Assembly: GCF_003122425.1 (NCBI RefSeq)
Contig: NZ_CP021659.1
Span: 124,001-188,000, forward strand
From: Candidatus Fukatsuia symbiotica
Lineage (GTDB): Bacteria > Pseudomonadota > Gammaproteobacteria > Enterobacterales > Enterobacteriaceae
DNA length: 64,000 nucleotides
Direction: 5' to 3'
The notes beneath the pieces are model-generated. The model was not told the DNA's origin and did no database searches. It worked only from the letters and a program-made list of their open reading frames with translations. Both the position numbers and the translations under genes were made by a program. Positions 19,874-30,058 of the stretch are shown here, piece after piece; position 1 is the stretch's first letter, and each line of letters opens with the position of its first letter.

Positions 19874-20970
19874 CTTAAATTTTCCTTGTTAACAACCGCT
19901 AATTTTTCAATTGTGGTGAAGTTAACATCGTAGTTAAAATACTTTGGTCCCGTGATTTTAAGCCCAAACGGTGTGCGCAATTTTTGATTGGCGGGTACAC
20001 CCAGGGCAATAACGCGGGCACCATACCGTAGCCGTTCAGCAAGGATCGGTATCCCCGTTTCTTTATCCAGTAGGATAATCAGATCAGGGGTACTGCACAG
20101 TAGACGATTACCGCTTTGTGCCAGTAAATATTCATTCTGAAAGGATAAGTTGAACTCCTTACCTTTATCTACCTCAATGCCGTCAAAATAGGCACTACCA
20201 CAGGTAAAGCCGCCCTCAACGCGCAGGTCAACCCGTGTCGCCCTGCCGTTAAATAACACAGAACCCTGCAATAGTTTCACTAATGTTTGCACGATATCCG
20301 CTTTTTCATGGCGTGCTTTTTCTAATTCTTCACCAATACGCTGTACAAAACTAATAGTACCTGGAATACCTGATTTTTTGGCAACACCTGATGTGATCGG
20401 ATAGGCGGCAAAAAAAGCTAATCCTCCCATTTCTACGCATACAGCACGTGATAGTTTCTCAGTTGCGTAACTATCCGTTGCTTGCACGAGACAGGTATTA
20501 GCCCGCGAATCTACCAGGGAAAAAGGAGAAGAGTTAATACCGTCGAGATAAAATGTCGTCATATGAAATTCGGGGAAAGCTCTTCCCATAGCGTCAATAT
20601 CGACCAGGGGGACACCAAGATGAGCAGCTGTTGCCAGGGGTAATAACGAATTAACTCCACCGATTTCGATTGGGTAAATAGCTGAGATCTTCTTGCCTAG
20701 GTACCTTTCAATAAAGCGACACGCCTCAATAGATTCATCACCATTGGGTATTTTTTCTATCATCACACTTGGTGCACCAATCATACCCGTAGAAACGATG
20801 AGTGCATCTGACGGTAATTCATCAATATCAAGCAGTTTCATCGAACCATGTTGTTTTATTGCTCTTGTTGCCATGATTTTACCGATATAAGGATCACCGC
20901 CGCCGCCACTAGCAAGGATCGATGCACCTAGCGCAATATGATTTATTTCCGCTTCACCTAGTAACCTCAT
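19870..20970 (-). CDS. DUF917 family protein
   Basis: A 366-residue cytoplasmic protein of the DUF917 family (S-methylthiohydantoin desulfurase-like). The N-terminus has the characteristic GASILASGGGGDPYIG. Other landmarks are GGVNSLLPLATAAHLGVPLVDIDAMGRAFPE and, near the end, RYGARVIALGVPA. DUF917 proteins are usually encoded next to hydantoinase/oxoprolinase subunits and an NCS1 permease, exactly as here. Reading frames overlap on both sides (ATGA-type junctions), so the three genes form one operon. The specific substrate cannot be read from sequence. Confidence 0.85.
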   Translation of the reverse strand: MRLLGEAEINHIALGASILASGGGGDPYIGKIMATRAIKQHGSMKLLDIDELPSDALIVSTGMIGAPSVMIEKIPNGDESIEACRFIERYLGKKISAIYPIEIGGVNSLLPLATAAHLGVPLVDIDAMGRAFPEFHMTTFYLDGINSSPFSLVDSRANTCLVQATDSYATEKLSRAVCVEMGGLAFFAAYPITSGVAKKSGIPGTISFVQRIGEELEKARHEKADIVQTLVKLLQGSVLFNGRATRVDLRVEGGFTCGSAYFDGIEVDKGKEFNLSFQNEYLLAQSGNRLLCSTPDLIILLDKETGIPILAERLRYGARVIALGVPANQKLRTPFGLKITGPKYFNYDVNFTTIEKLAVVNKENLR

Positions 20971-22280
20971 TTTAGACCCTTAGTGTGAGTGTGTGGTGAT
21001 GAGGCCCGTATTTTAGCAATAACACCATAAACAATGCAGGCAACAAGTATTGAATTTAATGATGCAATGCCAAATTTAGCATTCCAGCCAACGGCAGAGC
21101 CTGCTACACAGGCGCAGATAGCCGGCCAACCGATCAACGGTGTTGATGTCGGTAAGGTTTGCCCGGTACGAGCCGCATCAAGCAGTGAGCGGCTCGTACG
21201 TAGGACATAATAATCGACCAGCATAACACCGGCGATAGGAGGAAAAATAGTCCCCAGTAAAATCAGAAAATGTGTAAATTTGTCTAAAATACCCATTATT
21301 GATAGGGTCGTTCCTATGGTACCTAATGCCAATGTTAACCAGGTATGACGCCATTTCCTGCCAGTAAAACCTTCCACTGTATTAGCTACGGCCAAAGATG
21401 AAGAATATAAATTTACATCGTTAATTTTGACCGCAGAAAGAATAACTGAGAGTAATCCAATCCAACCTGCGGTTTGCGTCATAATAGAAACAACATCATC
21501 CGTTTTAAGTGCGTGTGCAATCAATATGGCGATACTGTTAACAATAAATTCACCCACAATGATAGAAGCAGTGACCATCCAGAACACGTGCCGCTCGTTC
21601 TGACAATAACGGCTGATATCTGCGGTTGTTAGCGAGGCGACAACATATCCGCCAGCGACCATAGTGGCGGCAGCACCTAGCGTCAAGGGCGTACCGGTAG
21701 GCATAGAGGTAATAAGATCCGTGATATTATGACGCTGCAGTAAGATAAGAGAAATCCAGCCAACCACCACGAAAAAAAGTGGCACCGCTATTTTTGCTGT
21801 CCAACTTAGAGCACGAAATCCAAAGGCGACTAACCCGGTAATTGTCATACCAGAGATCACGGCCGACCAGCCAAAACCTAATTGCCCCTCGAAAACATAA
21901 TTTAAACCCTCAGCAAAAACTGCATTTTGTACCCCAAACCAGCCGACTAAACTGACTGCGATGACTACCCCAATAAGCACGGAGCCTAAACGACCAAAAC
22001 CACACCAACGTGCCAACAAGCTTGTCGATAGCCCTTCACGTGCCCCGGCAACCCCTAATCCGAGGCTAATGAATTCTAAAATCAAGCTACCAAGAAAGGT
22101 GGCAAGCAATGCCTGGCTGAATGTCATTGTGTGGCCTAATGTTGCCCCTAACATGAACTGTGACAGTGCAGTCATCATCCCAATACGGATTAAAATCATA
22201 GAGAACAGATTAGAACGTGCGGTAGGTGGAACGGGGCTAAAGGCATAATCATCGCCAAGTACATTATTTTTATTCATCAT
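20967..22280 (-). CDS. NCS1 family purine-cytosine/hydantoin permease (CodB-like)
   Basis: A 437-residue integral membrane transporter with about 12 hydrophobic segments. The N-terminus DYAFSPVPPTARSN is typical of CodB-type permeases, followed by GATLGHTMTF and the central GWFGVQNAVFAEG motif. It probably imports a cytosine- or hydantoin-like compound with H+ or Na+. It is the first gene of the operon with DUF917 and the hydantoinase gene, which suggests its cargo is their substrate. The frame is intact even though the last enzyme of the operon is broken. Confidence 0.86.
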   Translation of the reverse strand: MMNKNNVLGDDYAFSPVPPTARSNLFSMILIRIGMMTALSQFMLGATLGHTMTFSQALLATFLGSLILEFISLGLGVAGAREGLSTSLLARWCGFGRLGSVLIGVVIAVSLVGWFGVQNAVFAEGLNYVFEGQLGFGWSAVISGMTITGLVAFGFRALSWTAKIAVPLFFVVVGWISLILLQRHNITDLITSMPTGTPLTLGAAATMVAGGYVVASLTTADISRYCQNERHVFWMVTASIIVGEFIVNSIAILIAHALKTDDVVSIMTQTAGWIGLLSVILSAVKINDVNLYSSSLAVANTVEGFTGRKWRHTWLTLALGTIGTTLSIMGILDKFTHFLILLGTIFPPIAGVMLVDYYVLRTSRSLLDAARTGQTLPTSTPLIGWPAICACVAGSAVGWNAKFGIASLNSILVACIVYGVIAKIRASSPHTHTKGLK

Positions 22281-22502
22281 AATTCATCTTCTAAAGAATT
22301 AAAATTTGTAACTGGGAATCATCAGGTATCGGCCGTCAAATGGCAATACCACAAAAGAAGTATCCTCTCTTCCTAAGTATATATTACTCAAAAAGAACAG
22401 ATTTTATGATGAAAAATACGGGTAATCTTAGGATGCAACGAAATTAACAGGCTGATTATTCAGCCTGAAAAATTTTTTAGCAGGGGTCTCACATGGTAAC
22501 GT

Positions 22503-23249
22503 TTATTCCTTTTCTCCACAGTCATAATCAACAACATCACTGATGATGCTACTACTGGGACTAAGTAATCGAACCGGCACATATTTATCAAACCCCTTCG
22601 CTTGACAAAAATCTTTAAAAGCACTTGATGAATTGACGTCAGACTTCCTATATATGTCTTGTAACCTGTTTTCTATGGTTCGGTGAGCAAGATTGAGTTT
22701 CTTGGCTATCCTCTTGGCGCTAAAAGATTGTAGGGTATAAAACACGACATCAAGTTCTTTACGAGTGAATAGCCCACTCGGTGGAGAGAGTAGCAGTGAA
22801 CTGGGTAGTTTGCCTTGTACACAGCTCATGGGAGAATAAAAACGAAGTTTTTTTGCATGAAAGATCGTACCAACACAGTTGCCATTCTGGTCATAAAAAG
22901 GATATTTATCGAAAACATAGGGTTGGCACTCTTTCCTTCGCCCGTAGGGGTGGATATCAAGTGCAGATATATTTTTTAACGACTGTTGAACCTGACGATC
23001 CTGTTCACGAAAATCATTTGCGAATTGATGAATGGGATGAGGTATTTCATCGTCTAGTAAACCTTCGATATCAAACCTGGCAGGTAGATTCAATAACTCA
23101 AAATAGGCACTGTTTCCATACAGGTAGCGCGAATCGAGATCCTTAATCCCCCAAGGATCCGTGCTACTGTGACATAGTGACAAAATTTGCGGTGAAATCT
23201 GGGGAGTCGTATTCTTCACGGGATCATTTTCTTGATGAGTTTTAGCCAT
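22503..23249 (-). CDS. PAS and LuxR-type HTH transcriptional regulator
   Basis: A 248-residue regulator. An N-terminal PAS-like sensory region (GIKDLDSRYLYGNSAYFELL and FDKYPFYDQNGNCVGTIFHA) is followed by a LuxR-type helix-turn-helix: FTRKELDVVFYTLQSFSAKR then IAKKLNLAHRTIENRLQDIY. The start at 23249 (MAKTHQEN) is chosen because AGGAGG lies about 6 bases upstream; an extension of six codons lacks one. It sits upstream of the permease operon on the same strand, separated by 222 bp, and is likely its local regulator. Confidence 0.85.
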   Translation of the reverse strand: MAKTHQENDPVKNTTPQISPQILSLCHSSTDPWGIKDLDSRYLYGNSAYFELLNLPARFDIEGLLDDEIPHPIHQFANDFREQDRQVQQSLKNISALDIHPYGRRKECQPYVFDKYPFYDQNGNCVGTIFHAKKLRFYSPMSCVQGKLPSSLLLSPPSGLFTRKELDVVFYTLQSFSAKRIAKKLNLAHRTIENRLQDIYRKSDVNSSSAFKDFCQAKGFDKYVPVRLLSPSSSIISDVVDYDCGEKE

Positions 23250-23380
23250 CCTTAACCTCCTACCCAAAGTCTAAAATCAGACAATACTTTAGTGACGTAA
23301 ATCTTGCAAGAGGTTGTAACATAAAATGTGGAAAACAGTCGAATGAACTGTACTAAGAATCTGTTAGAAATATTTTATAT

Positions 23381-23643
23381 CGCTGATATTTAGTCAAAAA
23401 CACGCTCAAAATGCTCATCATTTTATTGTATGCAAAGAGTAAACTATGCTTTTTCACCCATTTTTTCCTCGTCTGAGCACAGCGAAAAAGATCAGGAACA
23501 GGCTCGAAGAATCAATATGTTTGCTTATGACTTGTTCGAAATTTATTGCGCTCGCAATCTTCCTGTACTCTGTTGTACACTCCAAAGAACAAGGCTGGGG
23601 CATCTTACTTCGTACATAAGCTACGGTTTCTCAAGGAATCTAG
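23381..23643. repeat. Chimeric repeat fragments upstream of gltA
   Basis: The 466-bp gap between the regulator and gltA is largely repeat-derived. Sequence from 23381 to about 23505 (GATATTTAGTCAAAAACACG, TTTTTCACCCATTTTTTCCT, AGGAACAGGCTC) is the interior and right part of family B. Sequence 23526-23643 (CTCGCAATCTTCCTGTACTC to GGTTTCTCAAGGAATCT) is like the diverged family A copy at 15283-15409. The gltA promoter must lie in or beyond this region. Confidence 0.6.
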
Positions 23644-23715
23644 TATCCTCACAAATATTGTAGACAATGCTCAATTGTTAAAAATTTTAAAATAAAACGC
23701 TGCAGGAGATGATAT

Positions 23716-25004
23716 ATGGATAACAAAAAAGCAACGCTACAGATAGGGAACAGGAAGAAAATCACATTGGATGTCCTTTCGGCGACTGTAGGTACTGAGG
23801 TAATCGATGTCCGAACCTTGGGTAGTGAGGGCTATTTTACCTTTGATCCTGGTTTTACTTCTACCGCATCATGTGAATCGAAAATCACTTTTATTGATGG
23901 CGATAACGGCATACTGCTACATCGTGGTTTTTCCATCGAGGAGTTGGCCGAAAAATCGACTTATTTGGAAGTCTGTTACATCCTGCTGTACGGTAAAACG
24001 CCGACTAAAGAGGCGTTCGCAACGTTCAAAACCACCGTCACCCGTCATAGCATGATCCACGATCAGATTACACACCTGTTCCGTGGTTTCCGTCGTGATT
24101 CACACCCAATGGCGGTACTTTGTGGTGTCACCGGCGCGCTGGCTGCCTTCTATCATGATGCTCTGGACGTAAATAACGAGCGCCATCGTGAAATTACCGC
24201 TTTCCGCCTGTTATCTAAAATGCCAACTGTCGCGGCAATGTGTTACAAATATTCAATAGGCCAACCTTTTGTTTATCCTCGTAACGATCTTTCTTACGCT
24301 GCTAACTTTTTGCACATGATGTTTGCTACGCCTTGCGAAGAGTATAAAGTTAATCCAGTGCTAGAGAAGGCCCTGGATCGGATTTTTATTTTGCATGCCG
24401 ATCATGAGCAAAATGCTTCAACCTCTACTGTGCGTACTGCCGGTTCTTCTGGTGCTAACCCCTTTGCCTGTATTGCTGCGGGGATTGCTTCACTCTGGGG
24501 CCTGCTCACGGTGGTGCTAATGAGGCTTGCTTAAAAATGTTGGAGGAGATCGGAACCGTTGATAAAATTCCTGAATATATTACACGGGCTAAGGACAAAG
24601 ATGATCCTTTTCGCTTGATGGGCTTTGGTCATCGTGTGTATAAAAGTAATGACCCACGAGCTAAAGTGATGCGTGCAACCTGTCATGAAGTATTGGATGA
24701 ACTCAAGATGAAAGACAACAGTTTGTTTAAGGTAGCACTAGAATTGGAACGGATCGCGTTAGAGGATCCGTATTTTATTGAAAGAAAATTGTACCCGAAC
24801 GTAGATTTTTACTCAGGTATTATCCTCAAAGCAATGAAAGTTCCTTCTTCCATGTTTACTGTATTATTCGCCATCGCTCGAACTATCGGCTGGATAGCAC
24901 ATTGGAAGGAAATGCATGACGAAGGCGTTAAAATTGCCCGCCCACGCCAGCGCTATACGGGTCATGAGAAACGCGAATTTACTAGCTGCTCAGAATCTAT
25001 TTGA
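23716..25004 (+). pseudogene. gltA: Citrate synthase, frameshifted at the active-site loop
   Basis: Type II citrate synthase, the entry enzyme of the TCA cycle. AGGAG lies 7 bases before the start. The first 261 residues match to [10 protein letters not shown]. The expected CCT of [11 protein letters not shown] has lost one C at about 24501 (GGGGCCTGCTC), giving a premature stop at 24532. The match resumes one frame over with [15 protein letters not shown] and continues to the C-terminus ([13 protein letters not shown]). The break lies on the conserved active-site histidine loop, and the last residues differ from E. coli. If real, the TCA cycle is open at its first step, although mdh looks intact. 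Confidence 0.87.
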
Positions 25005-25292
25005 AATCGTCACAGGTAACGCCCCTATTCATCATGGATCCACTTCTTGCCAAATTGCTGTGTAGCACGGGATTTTGAGATAGATCGAGCGCGGCACAGT
25101 GCTTACAGTCCTCATTTTGTATTTGTATAAAGAACCAAATCTCCAGGAATAATTTGAACAATACATATTCTTAACTAATAATTGATTTCATGCATGCAGT
25201 ATTTACTCATCTCTGTCATTGGGTAATTGATTCGGCCTTTTGTGAAGCCCCGATCTGTCATCTTGTTCGACATCTCAAAATAGGAAGAATTT

Positions 25293-25607
25293 ATGAAGCT
25301 TTTGAAAATCTTTGCGATATTGTGTGTTACTACGATGCTGACCTTTGCGATAGCGTCTTGCGCACCAACGAACAAATCAGAAGGTACTGGCGGTTATATT
25401 GATGACACGGTAATCACCACTAGAGTGAAATCAGCCCTATTCGGGACAAAGAATTTTAGATCTACAGAAATTAAGGTTGAAACTTTCAAACGTCGAGTAC
25501 AATTAAGCGGTTTTGTGACTTCAAAACAGGCTGCCGACCAAGCAGTGAAAATCGCTCGTAGTGTTCCGGGGGTGAAATCTGTCTCTAATAAAATGCAAGT
25601 TAAATAA
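25293..25607 (+). CDS. BON-domain lipoprotein
   Basis: A 104-residue exported protein. A signal peptide (MKLLKIFAILCVTTM) ends in a lipobox, FAIASC, so the mature protein would be lipidated at Cys23. One BON domain follows (DDTVITTRVKSALFG, IKVETFKRRVQLSGFV, AVKIARSVPGVKSVSN), a fold found in OsmY- and YraP-type envelope proteins that bind phospholipid surfaces. A ribosome binding site (GGAAG) precedes the ATG. It stands alone between gltA and a family B repeat. Confidence 0.85.
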   Translation: MKLLKIFAILCVTTMLTFAIASCAPTNKSEGTGGYIDDTVITTRVKSALFGTKNFRSTEIKVETFKRRVQLSGFVTSKQAADQAVKIARSVPGVKSVSNKMQVK

Positions 25608-25647
25608 CTGCACTAGGGGGTGAACTCGCCCCTTGCTATTGTGCTTG

Positions 25648-25802
25648 GAGCCTGTTCGAAATCTCTTGTGCTCACTGATATTTTGTCAAAAACGAGCTCA
25701 AAATACTCATTTGCTCCCTTTTTTTGTATACAAAGGGTAGACCGCGCTTCTTCGCCTGTTTTTTCCTCGTCTGAGCGTCGCTCAAGAAGATTTGGAACAG
25801 GC
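25648..25802. repeat. Family B inverted-repeat element, copy 1
   Basis: A 155-bp element starting AGCCTGTTCGAAATCTC and ending AGATTTGGAACAGGCT, nearly perfect complements. It contains CAAAAACGAGCTCAAAATAC and TTTTTTCCTCGTCTGAGCG, shared with the copies at 45274 and 53572. It follows the BON lipoprotein gene. Confidence 0.8.
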
Positions 25803-25987
25803 TGAACAGGCCCCTTACAACGATTTTGAACAGGTTCTTACGTAAAACGCAAAAAAAACTCCAATAGACTTCTTTCGGAACCGTAGCAAGTTTATCCGCT
25901 ATCCTCAATTCACAGAAAAAACAAACATAACAGGGTATAATCACTGGCTGAACATTATTTTATTTTCGAATCCAGAGGAGTACTTAC

Positions 25988-26743
25988 ATGCCGATCACGG
26001 CTAATATCTTGCACCGTGACAGTTTTAATTTTGCGCGCAGTCAATTGTTCAACATCCTGTTGTTAGCGTTACTGACCGCCTTGATTACCGTCATACTGAA
26101 TCAGGTATTGATTCCTGATGCTGAGCAATTAAAAATTTTGGGTACAGTGAAGAACGATTTTGGATCATCGAAGGGGATGGGGATCAAAGAGATGGTGCAA
26201 CTGATGACGCCTGAGCAGCAGATGGTATTGCTCAAAGTATCAGCTGCTGCCGCGTTTTCAACCTTGCTAGGCAATGTACTACTGATCGGTGCCATGCTAG
26301 CCCTGATGACACTGGTATCTCAAGGGCATCGCGTCAATACATGGCAGGCAGTGGGTTTTTCACTCTCAACGTTACCACGTTTGTCTCTGCTGATATTTAT
26401 TTGTACACTATTTATCCAGTTTGGACTGGCATTATTTGTTGTACCTGGTATTGCCATTGCCTTGGCCGTCTCTTTGACGCCAATCATTATCACCAATGAA
26501 AAAATCGGAATTTTCGCCGCCATTAAAAGCAGTGCGAAATTAGCTTTTGCCAACATACGTTTGATAGCTCCAACGATGATATTGTGGTTCAGTGCGAAAT
26601 TATTGTTATTGCTACTAATTAGCCGCGTAACCATCTTCACACCCATAATCATGGATGTGATATTAAGCACACTGAATAATTTGCTATCCACGCTACTGTT
26701 AGTCTACTTATTCCGCCTGCATATGCTGCTACATAATGGTTAA
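25988..26743 (+). CDS. yciC: UPF0259 membrane protein YciC
   Basis: A 251-residue inner-membrane protein with about six hydrophobic segments, matching E. coli YciC (start [19 protein letters not shown]). Residues [20 protein letters not shown] form a conserved segment. Its function is not established. GAGGAG is placed about 8 bases before the ATG. It forms a pair with yciB as in E. coli. Confidence 0.9.
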   Translation: MPITANILHRDSFNFARSQLFNILLLALLTALITVILNQVLIPDAEQLKILGTVKNDFGSSKGMGIKEMVQLMTPEQQMVLLKVSAAAAFSTLLGNVLLIGAMLALMTLVSQGHRVNTWQAVGFSLSTLPRLSLLIFICTLFIQFGLALFVVPGIAIALAVSLTPIIITNEKIGIFAAIKSSAKLAFANIRLIAPTMILWFSAKLLLLLLISRVTIFTPIIMDVILSTLNNLLSTLLLVYLFRLHMLLHNG

Positions 26744-26812
26744 TTTTGCGATAGACTACGCATTTAATCACATTCGCTGTAGTCGGCGATATACAAATGA
26801 ATGGATTGTTTA

Positions 26813-27355
26813 ATGAAGCAGCTTCTAGATTTTCTCCCATTGATCGTGTTCTTTGTTTTTTACAAGGCATACGATATTTTCGTCGCTTCCGCTGCATTGG
26901 TAGTGGCCACATCATTAGCCTTAATTTTTACCTGGATTAAATATCGCGAAATAGACAAAATGACACTGATCACCTCGGTTATGGTCATTGTTTTCGGCTC
27001 TCTGACCTTTGCTTTCCACAGCGATCTATTTATTAAATGGAAAGTCACTGTGATTTATGTTCTCTTCTCTGCTGCCTTGTTAATTAGTCAATGGGTGCTG
27101 AAAAAACCGCTGATTCAAAGCATGTTGGGACGAGGATTGACATTGCCTGATATTGTGTGGTCAAAACTCAATCTGGCCTGGGCATTATTTTTCTTAGGTT
27201 GTGGTGCGATCAATGTCTATGTCGCATTCTGGCTACCACAAGATATATGGGTGAATTTTAAAGTGTTTGGTTTGACAGCGTTAACAGTGCTATTCACCAT
27301 TGTGAGTGGCCTGTATATTTATCGTCATGTACCGGAAAGCCAAAAAAAATCTTAG
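26813..27355 (+). CDS. yciB: Inner-membrane spanning protein YciB (IspZ)
   Basis: A 180-residue protein with about five membrane segments, the septation-protein-A family, associated with cell-envelope synthesis and division. The N-terminus [18 protein letters not shown] is diagnostic and sets the start at 26813; the upstream ATG at 26801 adds four residues with no family support. It ends ...[12 protein letters not shown] as usual. In E. coli yciA follows; here a repeat fragment and tonB follow, and no thioesterase gene is seen. Confidence 0.93.
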   Translation: MKQLLDFLPLIVFFVFYKAYDIFVASAALVVATSLALIFTWIKYREIDKMTLITSVMVIVFGSLTFAFHSDLFIKWKVTVIYVLFSAALLISQWVLKKPLIQSMLGRGLTLPDIVWSKLNLAWALFFLGCGAINVYVAFWLPQDIWVNFKVFGLTALTVLFTIVSGLYIYRHVPESQKKS

Positions 27356-27356
27356 G

Positions 27357-27428
27357 ATTGTGAGCACCCCGTAACGCGAAATTCGCAGCACGTAGTTTGC
27401 GGTATCTAGTCGATTTTGCAAGAAGTCT
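27357..27428. repeat. Right-end fragment of family A repeat
   Basis: The right half of a family A element (GAGCACCCCGTAACGCGAAA to GATTTTGCAAGAAGTCT). It lies between yciB and tonB, at the place where yciA stands in E. coli. Confidence 0.6.
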
Positions 27429-27475
27429 ATTACAAAGTAAAATATGCCTATTGAGGTCAAATCCTGGTGTGTTTG

Positions 27476-28225
27476 CTACCTGGTGCTGACTTCAGTAGCC
27501 ATTGATAGCCCATTGATTTTAAATTTAATTACCATTACATAGCCCTTGAACGCAATAGATTCGTAACGCCATTTTTTCATCACTTTTTTCACTTCGCGCT
27601 CAAAAATATTGCGCGGAGTGGCTTGCAATACCTTCACATTAATCACTAACCCATTTTCATCAACGTCGTACCTCACTTTAACTTCACCTTCAATGCCTGC
27701 CGCCCAAGCACGCGCGGGATAAACCGGTTTAGCTCTGCTGAGTGCTTTGGGCTTGATTGTTGTTGGATCTCCTGAGACAGTTTCTGAATTCCCTGAGGCT
27801 GTCGCTGAATGCTTTGAGATTGCTGTTGTATTCTCTGAAACTGTTGTTAAGTTCTTTAGAGTTGACGCTGTCGGTACCGATTTTGCTGCTGCATTTTTAC
27901 TGATCACCTTGGATCGTGCCGATTTAACGAGCGGATCATTCACCAAAGGTTTCGCTTGCGTCATCTTGGGGATTGTGGCTTTCAGGGATTGGCTCTGCGA
28001 TTTTCCTACCACAGCTTGAGTTACGGACAGCGATTGAGGAACCGGCGCAAAAGTGGAGATATTCACTCTGGTGACAGCAGAGGGCACTTCTGTAATGTCG
28101 GGAAAAATCGGCATATCTTGCACAGAAACATAAAGCAATGCTGTAATTAGACTAACATGTAATACTGTGGAGAGTATTGCAGGCCATATAATTCGGTGGT
28201 CCGGAAAAATTTTTATTTGCTGCAT
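27476..28225 (-). CDS. tonB: TonB energy-transducing protein with an unusual spacer
   Basis: TonB links the ExbBD proton-motive motor to outer-membrane receptors for iron and cobalamin. The N-terminal anchor (IIWPAILSTVLHVSLITALLY) has the usual histidine. The C-terminal domain is typical: ALSRAKPVYPARAWAAGIEG, EVKVRYDV, NIFEREVKKVMKKWRYE, KFKINGL. The periplasmic spacer between them is odd. It is rich in Ser, Thr, Ala and Lys and lacks the Glu-Pro/Lys-Pro repeats that make other enterobacterial TonB spacers rigid. The start at 28225 gives the normal anchor length; upstream Met codons at 28246 and 28273 are possible, and none has a clear Shine-Dalgarno. Confidence 0.88.
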   Translation of the reverse strand: MQQIKIFPDHRIIWPAILSTVLHVSLITALLYVSVQDMPIFPDITEVPSAVTRVNISTFAPVPQSLSVTQAVVGKSQSQSLKATIPKMTQAKPLVNDPLVKSARSKVISKNAAAKSVPTASTLKNLTTVSENTTAISKHSATASGNSETVSGDPTTIKPKALSRAKPVYPARAWAAGIEGEVKVRYDVDENGLVINVKVLQATPRNIFEREVKKVMKKWRYESIAFKGYVMVIKFKINGLSMATEVSTR

Positions 28226-28335
28226 AGTGACTGGATATTTTCTCATGCTGCTAAGTTTAAATGTAAATAGCAATCATATTCAATAAGGATTATTCTTTAG
28301 TCTGTACTATCACGCAATCAATATAGATTTTTATT

Positions 28336-28444
28336 AGAACCTGTTCGAAATCTCTTGTGCTCGCTGATACTTCGTTAAGAACGAGTTTAAATGTTCATTT
28401 ACTCTATGACCTCACATAACGAACTACGGTTTTACAAGAAGTCT
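28336..28444. repeat. Chimeric repeat: family B left end joined to family A right end
   Basis: It starts AGAACCTGTTCGAAATCTCT, as in complete family B elements, and ends CGGTTTTACAAGAAGTCT, a family A right end. It lies between the divergent tonB and cls genes, where the Fur-regulated tonB promoter would be expected. Confidence 0.6.
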
Positions 28445-28565
28445 ATTAATCTAAGTTCTTTTAAGTTAAGGAATTTATGCAAGAATAATAGGATAGGTGG
28501 TTTCACTATTTAATTGCTGTTGATAAATACAGTAATATTGGTTTTCCAATAGGATCGCTGCCCTT

Positions 28566-30026
28566 ATGATCACGTTTTATACTGTAATCAGTTGGCTTTC
28601 TTTTTTCTGTTACTGGTTGCTTGTTGCCGGGGTAACACTACGAATACTAATGAAACGCCGTGCTGTTCCTTCAGCAATGGCGTGGCTGTTGATCATCTAT
28701 ATCCTGCCATTGGTTGGGATCGTCACTTATTTTTTATTTGGTGAATTACATCTTGGGAAGAGGCGTGCTGAACGTGCCAAGTCAATGTGGCCCTCTACTG
28801 CTAATTGGTTAAAAGCACTAAAAGATTATCAGCATATCTTCGCCACCCAAAATAGTGAAGTAGCTATCCCACTGTTTAAACTGTGTGAGCGACGCCAAGG
28901 GATTAGTGGTGTTAAAGGTAATCAGCTACAGCTACTCACTCACGCTGATGACACCCTCAAGGCATTGATTCAAGATATCGAACAGGCTCGTCATAATATA
29001 GAAATGGTGTTTTACATTTGGCAATCTGGTGGGTTAGTTGACCAGGTAGTTGAATCATTAATAGCTGCCGCGAGCCGCGGAGTGCATTGTAGGCTGATGT
29101 TGGATTCTGCTGGTAGCCGACAGTTTTTTCGCAGTTCTTCTCCTATGAAGATGCGTAATGCGGGTATTGAAGTCGTCGAAGCACTAAAAGTTAATCTATT
29201 CCGTGTCTTTTTACGGCGGATGGACTTACGCCAGCACCGGAAAGTTGTGTTGATTGATAATTTTATTGCCTATACTGGCAGTATGAACATGGTTGATCCG
29301 CGTTTCTTTAAACAAAATGCGGGTGTAGGGCAGTGGATTGATTTAATGGTTCGGATGGAAGGTCCAGTCGCTACAACTATAGGGGTAGTCTATGCTTGTG
29401 ACTGGGAAATCGAAACAGGTAAACGGATTTTGCCTCCTCCACCCGATGTGAATGTCATGCCTTTCGAACAAAAAAGCAGCCACATTATTCAGGTCATTGC
29501 TTCAGGGCCAGGCTTCCCTGAAGAATTGATCCATCAGGCACTGCTAACGGCGGTTTATGCTGCACGTCGGCAGTTGATTATGACCACACCTTATTTTGTT
29601 CCCAGTGACGATCTACTACATGCTATCTGTACCGCCGCGCACCGGGGGGTTGATGTTAACATCATTGTACCCCGTAATAACGATTCTATGATGGTGCGTT
29701 GGGCAAGCCGCTCGTTTTTTGCTGAACTGCTGGAGTCAGGAGTAAAAATTTATCAATTCGAAGACGGTTTATTACACAGTAAAAGCGTGTTGGTTGATGG
29801 GCAACTGAGTTTGGTCGGTACCGCTAATTTGGATATGCGTAGCCTGTGGTTAAATTTTGAGATTACCTTGTTGGTCGATGATGCTGCTTTCGGTAGCGAT
29901 TTAGCAAGGGTTCAGGATGATTATATGGCACGTTCGGTTCTGCTCGATGCAGAGCAATGGGCGAAACGTTCTGTCAGATATCGAGTGACTGAACGGCTCT
30001 TTTATTTCTTTAGTCCATTACTATGA
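28566..30026 (+). CDS. cls: Cardiolipin synthase A
   Basis: A 486-residue phospholipase D-superfamily enzyme, the same length as E. coli ClsA, that condenses two phosphatidylglycerols into cardiolipin at the inner membrane. Two N-terminal membrane segments (residues 4-25 and 40-58) precede two HKD motifs: H224-K226-D231 ([10 protein letters not shown]) and H404-K406-D411 (HSKSVLVDG). Both are intact. It stands between tonB and the opp genes, as in E. coli; yciU is not seen between cls and oppF. Confidence 0.95.
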   Translation: MITFYTVISWLSFFCYWLLVAGVTLRILMKRRAVPSAMAWLLIIYILPLVGIVTYFLFGELHLGKRRAERAKSMWPSTANWLKALKDYQHIFATQNSEVAIPLFKLCERRQGISGVKGNQLQLLTHADDTLKALIQDIEQARHNIEMVFYIWQSGGLVDQVVESLIAAASRGVHCRLMLDSAGSRQFFRSSSPMKMRNAGIEVVEALKVNLFRVFLRRMDLRQHRKVVLIDNFIAYTGSMNMVDPRFFKQNAGVGQWIDLMVRMEGPVATTIGVVYACDWEIETGKRILPPPPDVNVMPFEQKSSHIIQVIASGPGFPEELIHQALLTAVYAARRQLIMTTPYFVPSDDLLHAICTAAHRGVDVNIIVPRNNDSMMVRWASRSFFAELLESGVKIYQFEDGLLHSKSVLVDGQLSLVGTANLDMRSLWLNFEITLLVDDAAFGSDLARVQDDYMARSVLLDAEQWAKRSVRYRVTERLFYFFSPLL

Positions 30027-30058
30027 CACACCATGCCGTTTCTTCTTCGAATAGGTTC

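Noticed and set aside
24495-24540. Programmed frameshift in gltA
   Set aside because: No slippery heptamer fits and citrate synthase is not known to use frameshifting; a one-base loss explains it.
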